Shown here: piece by piece, positions 41,132 through 52,840 of the stretch | How the letters are laid out: the number at the start of each line of letters is the position of its first letter | Position numbering within the stretch: the stretch's first letter is position 1 | Source of the DNA: Devosia sp. A8/3-2 | GTDB taxonomy: Bacteria > Pseudomonadota > Alphaproteobacteria > Rhizobiales > Devosiaceae | DNA: 64,000 nucleotides | Assembly: GCA_025452255.1 (NCBI GenBank) | Contig: CP104974.1 | Location: 2,706,156 to 2,770,155 of the forward strand | Reading direction: 5' to 3' | Position numbers and translations under genes: made by a program | Notes under the pieces: generated by a model | What the model saw: only the letters and a program-made list of their open reading frames with translations | Told to the model about the DNA's origin: nothing | The model's database searches: none

Positions 41132-42630
41132 TTGACTCTCATCGATACCCGCACCCCACATCCGAAGCGCCTCATTGCCGGCTCGACTGGCGATTGGGAG
41201 GTGATCATCGGCATGGAAGTGCATGCGCAGGTGACGAGCGAGAGCAAGCTGTTCTCCGGGTCTTCGACCGAATTCGGCAATCCGCCCAATGCCAATGTGA
41301 GCTTTGTGGATGCGGCCATGCCCGGCATGCTGCCCACCATCAACGAGGAATGCGTGCGGCAGGCGGTGCGGACGGGGCTGGGTCTCAAGGCCGCCATCAA
41401 TAAGCGTAGCGTGTTCGACCGGAAGAATTATTTCTATCCCGATCTGCCGCAGGGCTATCAGATCAGCCAGTTCAAGGACCCCATTGTCGGCGAGGGCAAG
41501 GTTTTGCTCGACGTGGACGGGGAGAGCATCGAGATCGGCATCGAGCGGCTGCATCTGGAGCAGGACGCGGGCAAGTCGATCCACGACCAGCACCCCAATA
41601 TGAGCTTCGTCGACCTGAACCGTTCGGGCGTGGCGCTGATGGAAATCGTCAGCAAGCCCGATCTGCGTTCGTCTGAAGAAGCCAAGACGTATCTGAGCAA
41701 GCTGCGCACCATCCTGCGGTATCTCGGCACTTGCGACGGCAATATGGAGCAGGGCTCCATGCGCGCCGACGTCAACGTGTCGGTGCGCCGCCCCGGTGGC
41801 GAATTCGGCACGCGCTGCGAAATCAAGAACGTCAATTCGGTGCGCTTTGCCGGACAGGCGATTGAATACGAGGCGCGCCGCCAGATCGACATTCTCGAAG
41901 ATGGCGGCAGCATTGACCAGAAACACGCCTGTTCGATCCCAAGCTGGGCGAAACGCGCTCCATGCGGTCCAAGGAAGAAGCGCATGATTATCGCTATTTC
42001 CCCGATCCCGACCTGCTGCCGCTCGAATTCGACGATGCCTTCATCGCGGCGCTGGCCGAAAAGCTGCCGGAGCTGCCGGACGAAAAGCAGGCCCGCTTCA
42101 TCGGCGACTATGGCGTAACGCCCTATGACGCCATGGTGCTGACGCTCGAGCGCGAAACCGCGGATTATTTCGAATCCGTCGTGGGTTTTGGCGGTACCAA
42201 GCGCGACGGCAAGGCCGTGGCGAACCTGCTCAATGCCGACGTGGCCGCCTATGCCAATAGCCGGGGCCCGGCTGTGTGGGAAACCCACCTCAAGCCCAGC
42301 CAGATCGCCGGCATTGTCGATCTGGTCGCCGCCGGCACCATTTCGAGCAAGCTCGCCAAGGACCTGCTGCAGATCATCATCGCCGAGGAGCCCGAGGGCG
42401 AGCCGGCCGATATCGTCGAGCGCCGCGGCATGAAGCAGGTGACCGATATGGGGGCGATCGAAAAGATCGTCGACGAAATCATCGCCGCCAATCCCGACCG
42501 AGTCGCCAAGGTTTTGGCTAAGCCGACCATGATCGGCTGGTTCGTCGGGCAGGCCATGAAAGCGTCGGGTGGCAAAGCCAATCCGCAGGCGCTGAATGAG
42601 CTGATGAAGAAGAAGCTCGGGATCGAGTAG
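41132..42630 (+). CDS. gatB: Aspartyl/glutamyl-tRNA amidotransferase subunit B (one frameshift)
   Basis: Kinase-transamidase subunit of GatCAB. Start TTG 41132. Signature [67 protein letters not shown] and the C-terminal YqeY-like tail are seen. A lost G near 41930 (CCAGG to CCAG) is the only break; frames join through [24 protein letters not shown]. It lies 2 kb from gatA, separated by five small genes, so it has its own promoter. Confidence 0.95.
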
Positions 42631-42637
42631 GGAGCGT

Positions 42638-42745
42638 ACCCCACACGCTCTACCTACGGTGTTATTCCACGAAAGCGGAGCCCCGGTTTTCTTTCTGATC
42701 GCAAACAGAGATTCCGCTTTCGCGGGAATGACATTGTGGGGTGAA
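42638..42745. repeat. Dispersed inverted repeat, TTCCGCTTTCGCGGGAA type
   Basis: About 108 bp element after gatB. Outer arms ACCCCACA and TGTGGGGT and inner arms TTCCACGAAAGCGGA and TCCGCTTTCGCGGGAA pair. It resembles the short palindromic repeats commonly spread in alphaproteobacterial genomes and separates the convergent gatB and AhpD-like genes. Confidence 0.7.
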
Positions 42746-42798
42746 GTGATGGCAGGGGGTGGAGGAATGTGCAATGCACGTCCCTCCAATATGCGTTG

Positions 42799-43390
42799 CT
42801 AGATCGGCTTCCCCACTGTCATCGCCTCCCGAAATTCCGGGTCCTCGTCAAAGAATATCGGCTCCGGACTGGCTCCGGTCGCGTCGAAGAACCGGCTGAG
42901 GAAACAACGGAACGAGGCGCATAGGGCGATGTCGGAAATCTCGACATCGGTAAAGCCGACGGCGCGCAAGGCGTCGATATCCGCTTGCGTGATCTTGGAG
43001 GCGTCGCGGGTCACCTGCTCGGCATAGGCCAGCATCGCAACTTCTTTTCCAACAGGCCTGCAGTGCGGAAATCGCGCTGCAGGGCCAGCACCATATCCTT
43101 TGAGCCAAGCTCCTTGGTCAGCGAGCGGGCATAGACATGGGTGCAATAGGTCGAGGGGATATGCTTGGCGGCAATAAAGCTGATGAGCCGCCAGCGCGCA
43201 TGCCGAGCGAGAAGTTGGCCTTGATGCCTTGGGAAAACTGCTCGTAAAGCGGCAGGATCTCCGGCCTTGTGGTCCAGCATCGGGTCGCCTCCATGACGAA
43301 GCCGATGCCGGTCTGCTCATGATGATAGATATTGGCGACCTCGCCGGTCGCCTCCTCCGGGCTAACAGTCTTGAGAAACACTGGTTGCAC
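42799..43390 (-). CDS. AhpD/carboxymuconolactone decarboxylase-like protein (two frameshifts)
   Basis: All-helical AhpD-fold protein. From GTG 43390: TVSPEEATGEVANIYHHEQTGIGF, then LISFIAAKHIPSTYCTHVYARSL, then EVAMLAYAEQVTRDASKITQADIDALRAVGFTD. The redox CxxC of true AhpD is replaced by STYCTH, a single Cys plus nearby His, as in many CMD relatives. Breaks near 43200 and 43045. It may be a peroxidase-related protein, but activity is unproven. Confidence 0.78.
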
Positions 43391-43445
43391 TCCAGTTACC
43401 GCGGCAGGATCGTAGCGCCGCCGCGGTAAAAGGCCAATGGCTGGC

Positions 43446-44340
43446 TTATGCGGGGGCGCGGCGGCCCAGCTTGAAGATGCGGCCATCGATGCAGAGCAGG
43501 CCGACAAAGACCAGCAGCATGCCCGCAATATGGACGGGCAGGATGATTTCACCCAGCAGCGTGACGCCCAGAATGATGGCGACGACCGGGGAAATGAAGG
43601 TGTTGGAGGCAAAATTGGTCGCTCCGATGCGCGGCAGCAGCCTATACATGATCTGGAAGGTCAGTGCCGTCGAGAACAGGCCCAGCGCCAACCAGGCGGC
43701 CCGAGTTTCGGGCGCGTGGCATGGGGCATGCCTTCGACGGCAAAGGCGACGGGCACAGAGACGACCGCCGCCCCGGTCAGCGCGATGGTTGCCAGCGTTG
43801 TCGGCTCTGACCATGCGGAAGCTGCGGGCGACATTGAGCGTGACTGCATAAAGGATCGTCGCCAGCAGGCAGAAGCCGATGCCGATCAACTGATCGCCCG
43901 CATTCCCGCCGGTCAGGGCAGGGGACGCCAGCAGGGCAGCGCCTGCGAAGCCCGCAATGACGCCGAGCGCCTTGTTGAACTTGGCTTTCTCGCCGCCGGG
44001 CCAGAAATGGGCGACCACAACGGTCAAGATCGGGGTCAACGCGTTGATGATGGCGGTCAGCCCGCTGGGAATATGGGCCTGACCGAGTGGAAAGAGGGTG
44101 AAGGGCAGGGCATAGCTGAACACGCCGAGCAGGCCCAGCTTGAGATAAAGCATGGGATCAGCGCGGCAGCGGCTTGCGCATGGCGAAGAAAACGACCCAG
44201 CTGGCAATGGCCGCAATGCTCACGCGACCGGCGGCAACCCAGATGGGCCCAAGCTCGCGAATCAACACGGCGTTGAACAGGAACGAGCAGCCCCAGATGC
44301 TGCCAACAAAGATGAGCAAAGCCCAGTGACGCGTGGCCAT
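43446..44340 (-). CDS. EamA/DMT family transporter (several frameshifts)
   Basis: Ten-helix drug/metabolite exporter with two EamA repeats. MATRHWALLIFVGSIWGCSFLF, VAAGRVSIAAIASWVVFFAMRK, IPSGLTAIINALTPILTVVVAHF and GDQLIGIGFCLLATILYAVTL are in the first part, then FASNTFISPVVAIILGVTLLGEI in the second. Breaks lie near 44165, 43815 and 43720. The substrate is unknown, and no partner gene hints at one. Confidence 0.85.
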
Positions 44341-44519
44341 GTGATTCCTCCCCAGCCCCATTAAGGACCGGAACCTACGCCCAGTGAGAACAAAGGTCGA
44401 ACCGATTTTGACGATGGCCGCCATAAGCGCCGCTGATGGGGAGATGCAGCCATGCAAGGCTGACGATAGCGTGCCGCAATCGAGCTCACTAGTCTTTCCC
44501 GGCAAATAATGAGGGACTC

Positions 44520-45430
44520 ATGCTGAAAACAACGATCGCCGCATCTCTGTTCGCCGCCTTGACCTGCGCACCGGCATTGGCTGCCGAAACGCTGGACACG
44601 ACGCCCCGTATCGCCGTCATGTCGGCCTTCGCGCCTGAATGGATCGCGCTGCAGGAGGCCCTGAGCGAGCGCAAGGACTACACGGTCAATGGCACGATCT
44701 TTGCCACCGGCTTGATCGAGGGCAAGCCTGTCGTGCTGTTCCTGACCGGGGTCAGCATGGTCAATGCGGCGATGACCTCGCAACTGGCGATGGACTTTTT
44801 CAACCTCGAAAGCATCGTATTCTCCGGCATTGCCGGCGGCGTCAATCCCGAGCGGCATATCGGCGACGTCATCGTGCCGGCCCAGTGGGGGCAATATCTC
44901 GACGTCATTCTGGCGCGTGAAACTGCGGATGGCGAATTCACCCCGCCGCCATTCCTTGAGGCGCCATTTGCCAATTTCGGCATGATCTTCCCGCAGAATG
45001 TCGGCGTCGCCCGACAAGGCGCTGAACCGGAAGAGAAATTCTGGTTTGCGGTCGATGCAGATCTGTTGGCTGTGGCCGAGAAAGTGGCGGCTGACATCAA
45101 TCTTGAGGACTGTGTTGAGGCCAATAAATGCCTCACGACGGCGCCGGGCATCTATGTCGGCGGCAATGGCGTGTCGGGCGCCGCCTTCGTCGATAATGCG
45201 GCCTTCCGCGAATATGCCTTCGACACGTTCGAGGCCCAGTGCTCGACATGGAAAGCGCGGCTGTCGCGCACGTGGCTTATGCCAACAAGGTGCCGTTCAT
45301 CGCCTTCCGCTCGCTCTCGGACTCGGCCGGTGGCGGCGAAGGGGAGAATGAGATGGGCACGTTCATGGGGCTGGCGTCGGCCAATTCGGCGGCGGTGGTG
45401 ACGGCGTTTATTGCCGCGCTGCCAAACTAA
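44520..45430 (+). CDS. Exported MTA/SAH nucleosidase-like phosphorylase (one frameshift)
   Basis: 5-prime-methylthioadenosine/S-adenosylhomocysteine nucleosidase fold. Family motifs are IAVMSAFAPEW, GVSMVNAAMTSQLAMDFF, IVFSGIAGGVNPERHIGDVIVPAQW and LDMESAAVAHVAYANKVPFIAFRSLSD with the catalytic Asp. Unlike cytosolic MtnN it starts with a signal peptide (MLKTTIAASLFAALTCAPALA) and has a 40-residue insertion. A lost G at 45240 (CCAGG to CCAG) is the only break. A periplasmic nucleoside role is inferred. Confidence 0.82.
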
Positions 45431-46014
45431 AGCGGCGCAATCTCGCCCGAGGCCAGCATGCGCAGGGCCTCGGGATAGATGCGGTGTTCCTCGATCAGCA
45501 CACGGGCGGAAAGGGTGTCCGGTGTGTCGCCGGGCAACACTGGCACCTCGGCCTGCAGGATCGCGGCGCCCTCGTCGAGGCCCGGCGTCACGAAATGCAC
45601 CGTGCAGCCATGCACCTTGGCGTCGTCGGCCAGTGCACGCTCGTGGGTATGCAGGCCGCGATAGAGCGGCAAAAGGGACGGGTGGATGTTGATCATCCTG
45701 CCGGCCCAGTGATTGACGAAATCCTCGCCCAGAATGCGCATGAAGCCGGCGAGACAAACGATATCAACGTCCCAACTTTCGAGCGTCTGGGTCATGATAT
45801 CTTCGAACATGTCCCGGCTGGGAAACTTGCTCTGCGCCAACGATGCGGTCGCAATGCCTTGACTGGCCGCCGTGGCCAAGCCCGGAGCGGCAGCGCGATT
45901 TGATAGAACGCCCACGATTTCGGCCGGAAAGTCTGACGCCTTGGCGGCCTCGATCAACGCCTGCATATTGGAGCCGCGCCCCGAAATCAGGATGGCGACG
46001 CGCTTGCGGCTCAC
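45427..46014 (-). CDS. purN: Phosphoribosylglycinamide formyltransferase
   Basis: Formyl transfer from 10-formyl-THF to GAR in purine synthesis. Intact, 195 residues: [56 protein letters not shown] with catalytic Asn and His, and [25 protein letters not shown]. It overlaps the purM stop by four bases, the usual purM-purN operon. Convergent with the nucleosidase gene. Confidence 0.96.
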   Translation of the reverse strand: MSRKRVAILISGRGSNMQALIEAAKASDFPAEIVGVLSNRAAAPGLATAASQGIATASLAQSKFPSRDMFEDIMTQTLESWDVDIVCLAGFMRILGEDFVNHWAGRMINIHPSLLPLYRGLHTHERALADDAKVHGCTVHFVTPGLDEGAAILQAEVPVLPGDTPDTLSARVLIEEHRIYPEALRMLASGEIAPL

Positions 46015-47088
46015 AGCGAGAGCTTGCCTTCAAAGGTCACCGGCTCGCCGGTCCGCTCGGTCAGCTTGCCGACGATGGAGGCCGTTTCGCCGGCGGCGTT
46101 GAGCTGTTCGACCAGCTTTTCGGCATCTTCGGGCGTCACCGCCACCAGCATGCCCACGCCGCAATTGAAAGTGCGCAGCATTTCGCGCTCATTCAAGCCG
46201 CCAATATGGCTCAGCCAGCCATAGACTCTAGGCACGGTGACGGCATTGAGATCGACATGGGCCGCCAGATGGTCGGGCAACACGCGCGGAATATTGTCGA
46301 TGAACCCGCCGCCCGTAATATGGGCCAGTGCCTTGATGCCAATGCCGGCCTTGAGGGCAGCGAGCAGGGGCTTCACATAGATGCGGGTGGGCGTGAGCAG
46401 GGCTTCGGACAGCGATTGACCGGGCGCGAAGGGCGCATCCATGAACCAATCCACGCCAGACAGCTCGACAATCTTGCGCACCAGCGAATAGCCATTGGAA
46501 TGCACGCCCGACGAGGCAATGGCCACCAGCGTGTCGCCGGCCGCGATATCGGGGCGGGGCAGGAGCGAACCGCGTTCGGCAGCCCCGACGGCAAAGCCGG
46601 CCGTGTCATAGTCATTGCCATGATACATGCCCGGCATTTCAGCGGTTTCCCTGCCAATCAGGGCGCAGCCGGCAATGCGGCAGCCTTCAGCGATGCCTGA
46701 GACAATTGCCGTGCCCTGTGCGACATCGAGGCTTGCCGGTGGCGAAGTAATCGAGGAAGAACAGCGGCTCAGCGCCTTGCACGATGATGTCGTTGACGCA
46801 CATGGCGACGAGATCAATGCCGATGGTGGAATGATTGCCGGTATCGATGGCGATCTTGAGCTTGGTGCCCACCCCGTCATTGGCCGCGACCAGCACCGGA
46901 TCGGTAAATCCGGCGGCCTTGAGATCGAACAGACCGCCAAAGCCCCCGATCTCGCCATCGGCGCCGGGGCGCCGGGTGGAACGAACTGCGGGCTTGATGG
47001 CTTCTACCAGCGCATTGCCAGCATCGATGTCGACACCGGCCTGCTTGTATGAGAGACCGTTTGATGTCAGGTTTTGAGGATCGGACAT
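46011..47088 (-). CDS. purM: Phosphoribosylformylglycinamidine cyclo-ligase (one frameshift)
   Basis: Makes AIR, the fifth step of purine synthesis. [84 protein letters not shown] and [16 protein letters not shown] match PurM. An extra C near 46731 (GCTCGA to GCCTCGA) is the only break. Start MSDPQN at 47088. Divergent from the PerM-type permease; the 130 bp between holds both promoters. Confidence 0.95.
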
Positions 47089-47221
47089 TGGCCCGGAACC
47101 GTTTGGGGAAAGCGTGCGCAAAGCCATTACCGGAAAGCCAAGGCGATTGCCAACTCCGGCGCCGGAAGCTAGACGGCCTGATAGCTTCTCCACCACCACG
47201 ACGCAAGGGTTGGCCAACGCA

Positions 47222-48313
47222 ATGACGCTGCGAAATCAAGTGCTGATCTGGATCAGCTTCCTTGTCGTGCTTGTTCTGCTGCTGTGGCTGTTCCGCGGCA
47301 TCCTGTTGCCCTTCGTCGTGGGCGCGGCCTTGGCCTATCTGCTGAACCCCTTGGTCAACCAATTGCAGCAGTGGCGGTTCAACCGCGGCTGGGCCACGGC
47401 CGTGGTGCTGCTTTGCGTGATAACCATCATTATCAGCCTGTTCGTCATGCTGGTGCCGCTGATCGGCCAGCAGGTGGTGGGCCTGATCCAGCGGTTTCCC
47501 GGCTATGTCTCGGACCTGCAGGCGCTGATCCGCCGCTGGTCGCCAGAGATCAATGAATGGCTGGGGCCGGAACGGGCCGCGCAGTTTGAGGCCACGATCA
47601 ACGATCTGGCGCGGCAGGCGCTGGGCTTTATCGCGACGCTGCCGGCCGAGCTGGTCAATATCGGCTATACCGGCGCCAGCTTTATCGGCATCACCATCCT
47701 GACCCCGGTTGTGGCCTTTTATCTGCTGCTCGATTGGGAAGGCATGGTGCGTGGCCTGCAGGGCCTGCTGCCGCAGGATTACAAGGACGAGATCAACGGC
47801 ATCCTCAAGGATATCGATCGGTCCATGGCCGGCGTGCTGCGCGGGCAGGGCGGCGTGCTGCTGATCGACGCGGCCTATTATGCCACCGCGCTCAGCCTGC
47901 TTGGGCTCAATTTCGGCCCGGCGGTCGGCATTATCGGCGGGCTGCTCAGCTTCATTCCGTTTGTGGGCTTTGCCGTGGGCTTTGCGCTGTCGCTGGGCAT
48001 CGCCATCGTGCAGTTCTGGCCCAATTGGTGGATGGTCGTGGCCGTTTGTGCGATTTTCATGGTGTGGCAGTTCATCGAGGGCAATATCCTCTATCCCAAG
48101 CTGGTGGGCTCCTCGATCAACATCAATCCGGTCTGGCTGATGTTCGCGCTGCTGGCTTTTGGTGCGCTGTTCGGGTTTGTCGGCCTGTTGCTGGCCGTGC
48201 CGCTGGCCGCAATCGTGGCGGTGCTGATCCGCTACGGCGTGAAAAAATACAAGGCGAGTACGCTGTACAAGGGCACCAATGGGGACGCCGATGGCGATGC
48301 CAGCGCGGCCTGA
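47222..48313 (+). CDS. AI-2E/PerM family membrane protein
   Basis: Intact, 363 residues, eight or so helices. [42 protein letters not shown], and [18 protein letters not shown] with [30 protein letters not shown] are family marks. Some members export autoinducer-2 or ions, but most are uncharacterised. It is just upstream of hdaA with one base between stop and next ATG, a conserved pairing in Rhizobiales. Confidence 0.9.
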   Translation: MTLRNQVLIWISFLVVLVLLLWLFRGILLPFVVGAALAYLLNPLVNQLQQWRFNRGWATAVVLLCVITIIISLFVMLVPLIGQQVVGLIQRFPGYVSDLQALIRRWSPEINEWLGPERAAQFEATINDLARQALGFIATLPAELVNIGYTGASFIGITILTPVVAFYLLLDWEGMVRGLQGLLPQDYKDEINGILKDIDRSMAGVLRGQGGVLLIDAAYYATALSLLGLNFGPAVGIIGGLLSFIPFVGFAVGFALSLGIAIVQFWPNWWMVVAVCAIFMVWQFIEGNILYPKLVGSSININPVWLMFALLAFGALFGFVGLLLAVPLAAIVAVLIRYGVKKYKASTLYKGTNGDADGDASAA

Positions 48314-48314
48314 C

Positions 48315-49047
48315 ATGGACGAGGCAAACAATGGGCGGGGGCAGCTCGCCTTCGAGCTGTCGCATACGCCAGCGCATGGCGAAGGCGATTTTCTGGTGGG
48401 CGAGGGCAATGCCACGGCGCATGGGCGAATCCCGGCCTATCCGCACTGGTCCGAGCCGCTGACGCTGTTGATCGGGCCGGCGGCTTCGGGAAAGTCGCAC
48501 TTGGCGCGGATTTTCGCCGATCTGCAGCGGCGCCCATTTCGCGGGGGTGGATGATCTGGAAATCCTCGCCACCCGGGGCGGACGCACGCCGCTGGTGGTG
48601 GAGGATGTGGATCGGCTGGGCTATGACGAGGCGGGGCTGTTTCACCTGCTCAACCAGTCGATGCGCGACCAGCGCGCCATTTTGCTGACCGCGCGGGAAG
48701 AGGTTGCGCATTGGCCGCTGGCGACCGATGATGTTCGCTCACGGGCCGGGCGGGCGACCGCGTTCAGCCTCGAAATGACGGACGACATTCAATTGTCACA
48801 GATGTTCGTGAAACTGTTTGGTGATCGACAGATCAAGGTCGATCCCAGAATCATCGGCTACCTCGTGGCGCGCATGGAGCGCTCAACCGAGGAAGTCGCG
48901 ATTCTTGCTGACCTCATGGATAGGCTGGCCCCGGCAAAGGGTACGGCCATTACCCGCAGCATCGCCGCCGATGCGCTCGACCGCCGCGCGGTCACTCGCG
49001 GCGCGGTGCAGCACGAACAGGATTGGGATGGGCCGGACGATGAATGA
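48315..49047 (+). CDS. hdaA: DnaA-like regulatory protein HdaA (one frameshift)
   Basis: AAA+ homologue of DnaA/Hda that promotes hydrolysis of DnaA-ATP and so limits replication starts. [23 protein letters not shown] holds a clamp-binding-like QLAFEL, then [18 protein letters not shown] (Walker A), [11 protein letters not shown] (Walker B region) and C-terminal lid. A lost base near 48527 is the only break. About 243 residues. Its stop overlaps the ppk start. Confidence 0.9.
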
Positions 49048-51188
49048 AATGAGCGATTTCGCCGAAGCGGATGCGGGCGTGCCCGATGCCGAAGCGCTGC
49101 GCACCAGCCCGGCCCGGTTCGTCAACCGCGAGGTCAGCTGGTTGCAGTTCAACATGCGCGTGCTCGAAGAGGCCGGCAATGAAAGCCATCCGTTGCTCGA
49201 GCGCCTGCGTTTCGTGTCAATCTCGGCCAATAATCTGGATGAATTCTACATGGTCCGCGTGGCCGGCCTCAAAGGCCAGTTGCGGGCAGGGCTGTCCAAA
49301 CAGAGCGCCGATGGCCTGACGCCAGCCGAGCAGCTCGAGGAAATTGCCACGCTGGCCCAGCACCTGCAGCTGGAGCAGCAGGATCATTGGCAGAGCCTGC
49401 GCGAGGAATTGTTCGCGCAGAATGTGGTGATCCACGAGGAAGACGATCTGAGCGCCGACCGGTCAATTACCTGCAAAAGCTGTTCCACGAGGAAATCTTC
49501 CCCGTGCTGACGCCGATCGCGGTCGATCCGGCGCACCCATTCCCGTTCATTCCCAATCTCGGCCCGGCGCTGGCCTTCGAGCTGCGCCGTCCCGATAGCG
49601 ATCAGCCGCTGACTGCCCCGGTGCGTATTCCCGGCAATCTCGATCGCTTCATCAACCTGCCGACCGGACTCGTGTCGGAAGGACGAACTGAAGTCGTTAC
49701 TATAGACACCTCGGTCAAGCTCTTCTTCCACAAGATGTTTCCCGGTCACGAAGTGGTCGGCTCCGGTGCTTTCCGGGTGATCCACGATAGTGAAATCGAA
49801 ATCGATGACGAAGCCGCTGATCTGGTGGTGGAGTTCGAATCCGCATTGCGTCAGCGCCGCCGCGGCCGGTGATCCGGCTCGAAATCGAAAGCTCGATGCC
49901 GCGCGCCCTCAAGCGCCAGATCGGCGAGCAAATGGGCGTCAAGGACACCGATGTCTTCGAGGTCCAGTGGCTTCCTCGGCCTCGCCGATGCGCGCAAAGT
50001 TTGCGATGTCGATCGCGCCGATCTCAAGTTCACGCCCTATCACGCCCGTTTCCCCGAGCGCATTCGCGACTATAATGGCGACAGCTTCGCCGCTATTCGC
50101 GCCAAGGACATTCTGGTCCACCATCCATTCGAGAGCTTTGACGTGGTGGCGCAGTTCTTGATGCAGGCGGCGCGCGATCCCGATGTGGTCGCCATCAAGC
50201 AGACGCTGTATCGCACCTCCTCGGATAGCCCGATCATCAAGGCACTGGTGATGGCGGCAGAAGCCGGCAAGTCGGTGACGTGCCCGGTCGAGCTCAAGGC
50301 GCGCTTTGACGAAGAGGCTAATATCCGCTGGGCGCGCGATCTGGAACGGGCAGGGGCGCAGGTGGTGTTCGGCTTTATCGAGCTCAAGACCCACGCCAAG
50401 ATGAGCCGGGTGGTGCGCCGCGAAAAAGGCAAGCTGGTCAGCTATTGCCATATCGGTACGGGCAATTATCACCCGATCACCGCCAAGATTTATACCGATC
50501 TGAGCTACTTCACCATCGATCCGGCCATTACGCGGGACGTGGCGCGGGTGTTCAATTTCATCACCGGCTACGCCCGCCCGACCGAACTCAGAAACCATCG
50601 TGGTTTCCCCGGTCAATCTGCGCCAGACGCTGATCGACGATATCGGCCGCGAGATCGAACATGCCCGCGCGGGCAAGCCAGCCAGCATCCTGCTGAAGAT
50701 GAACTCGCTGGTCGACCCGCTGGTCATCGATGCGCTTTACGACGCCAGCCAGGCGGGGGTGAAGGTCGATCTGATCGTGCGCGGCATCTGCTGCCTGCGT
50801 CCCGGCATTCCCGGTTTCTCGGACAATATCCGGGTCAAATCGGTGGTCGGCCGCTTCCTCGAACACAGCCGCATCTATTGCTTCGGCAATGGCGAGCCCA
50901 TGCCCAATCCGAACGCGGGTCTATATTTCCTCCGCTGACATCATGGGCCGCAACCTTGATGGGCGCGTGGAAATCATGGTGCCCATTCTCAACAAGACCG
51001 TGCATAAGCAGATCCTGGATCGGATTCTGGTTGCCTATCTGCGTGACAACCAGCAGAGCTGGGAAGTCTTGCCTGATGGCAGTTCACACCGTATTCGCAT
51101 GGCTGAAGGCGAAGAGCCGTTCAATGCGCACGATTATTTCATGACCAATCCTTCGCTGTCAGGTCATGGCAGCAGCTGGCATCGGTGA
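49040..51188 (+). CDS. ppk: Polyphosphate kinase 1 (five frameshifts)
   Basis: Reversibly polymerises the gamma phosphate of ATP into polyphosphate. [85 protein letters not shown], and [13 protein letters not shown] with the phospho-histidine are present. Breaks lie near 49458 (CCAGG to CCGG), 49867, 49969 (CCAGG to CCAGTGG), 50590 (CTCGAAA to CTCAGAAA) and 50917. About 715 residues. ATG 49040 overlaps hdaA. Followed by ppx. Confidence 0.94.
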
Positions 51189-51190
51189 GG

Positions 51191-52744
51191 GTGACGAGGA
51201 TACGGTTTGACACAATTCTGGGGGTCGATGCTGATCCAACGGCACAAGGACGGATCAAGGGCGCCAAGCCCGTGGCCGTCCTCGATATCGGCTCCAATTC
51301 CGTCCGTCTGGTCGTCTATGAGCGCCATGCGCTCGCTGACGCCGCTCTATAACGAAAGTCCGCTTGCGCCCCAGGGCGCGGCATTGCCCAGACCGGGCGC
51401 TCGGCCGACGCCAATGTCGCCCGAGCGCTCAACGCCATCAAGCGTTTCGCGCTGGTGGCGCGCATGATGCGGGTCGGCAAGGTCTATGTGCTGGCGACCT
51501 CGGCGGTGCGCGATGCCGCTAATCGCGACGAATTCTGTCGCTGCCGTCGAAGCCATCATGGACACCAAGGTCCAGTGCTGAGCGGTGAACAGGAAGCCCA
51601 TTTCGCCGCGCTGGGTGTCGTCGCCGGCATTCCCGGCTTTGATGGTATTGTCGGCGATCTGGGTGGTGGTAGCCTCGAACTTTCCGCCATCAAGAACGGC
51701 AACGACACCGACGGGGAATCCTACGAACTCGGCGTGATCCGCCTGCAGGACGACAGCAACGGCAATCCTATCAAGGCCGCGAGCATCGTGCGGGAGCGCC
51801 TCGAAGCGTCCATTCTCAAGACCATTACACCGGGCAACAGTTTTGCGGCCATTGGCGGCACGTGGCGCTCGCTGGCCAAGCTGCATCAGGTGCTGCGCGA
51901 ATACCCGCTGCAGATGGTGCAGCACTATACCGTGCCGGCCGAAGACATGATCGCGCTCTGCACCGAGATTGTCGAAGCGGGGTCGCTCAAGAATTATCCG
52001 GGCTCGGAATTCGTCAGCTCCTCGCGCCACGACTCGGTGCCGTTTGGCGCCGCCGTGCTGGGCGAAGTGCTCAAGGCCGGCGCCTTTACCAATGTGATGT
52101 TCTCCGCGCTCGGCGTGCGCGAGGGCTATCTGCATGGCCTGCTCGACGCCAAGGAACAGGCTATCGACCCGCTGATCCGAGCGGCCGAAGAACTCTCGGT
52201 GCTGCGCTCGCGCTCGCCATCTCACGCCAATGACCTGATCGAATTCACCGGGCAGTATTTTGCTGCCGCGGGCCTTGCAGAAACGGCCGAAGAGACCCGG
52301 CTGCGCACCGTGGCCTGCCTGTTGGCCGACATTGCTCGGCGGGCCCATCCCGACTATCGCGGGGTGCAGAGCGTTGATGCCATCGCCTACGGTTCATTAA
52401 CCGGCGTCGATCATCCCGGCCGCGCCTTCCTGTGCCGAGTCATCGCCGTGCGCTATGGCGGCCTCAAGATGAAGGGCATTGACCAGCCCTTGCTGGCCCT
52501 CGCCACGCCGGACGCCGCTTTGCGCGCCAAGCTGATTGGGGCGCTGTTCCGTGTCGCCTATCCGATGACGGCGGCTATGCCCGGCATTCTGCCGCGCATC
52601 CGCTTCGAGGTGGATGGGAGCGTGCTGGCACTGGTGCTGCCGCAGGATTTTGCGTTCCTCAGCGGCGAGCATCTGAGCGGCAGGCTGGACCAGTTTGCGA
52701 ATCTAGCGGGCTATAAGGCCTCGTTCGTTCGCATCGTGAGCTAA
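51191..52744 (+). CDS. ppx: Exopolyphosphatase, Ppx/GppA family (several frameshifts)
   Basis: Degrades polyphosphate (or pppGpp), opposing PPK. GTG 51191, two bases after the ppk stop, gives MTRIRFDTILGVDADPT and then, after a short linker, KPVAVLDIGSNSVRLVVYERH (actin-like phosphate 1). VYVLATSAVRDAANR, LSGEQEAHFAALGV and GDLGGGSLEL follow. Breaks lie near 51332, 51375 and 51536 (TTCG to TTCTG). About 510 residues. ppk and ppx form one operon. Confidence 0.9.
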
Positions 52745-52761
52745 AGGACTTCTTCACCTCA

Positions 52762-52787
52762 CCCCCTCTCCCCCAAGGGAGAGGGGG
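52762..52787. terminator. CCCCCTCTCCC/GGGAGAGGGGG hairpin
   Basis: Perfect 11 bp stem with a four-base loop between the convergent ppx and rnd genes. There is no T-run. The sequence matches a widespread dispersed palindrome of GC-rich Proteobacteria, so it may be a repeat serving as a transcript end for both genes. Confidence 0.6.
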
Positions 52788-52840
52788 CGATGCCCCAAAG
52801 CTCACAGAAAGCCGCGGCCTCATAAGACCGCGTGAAGGGG

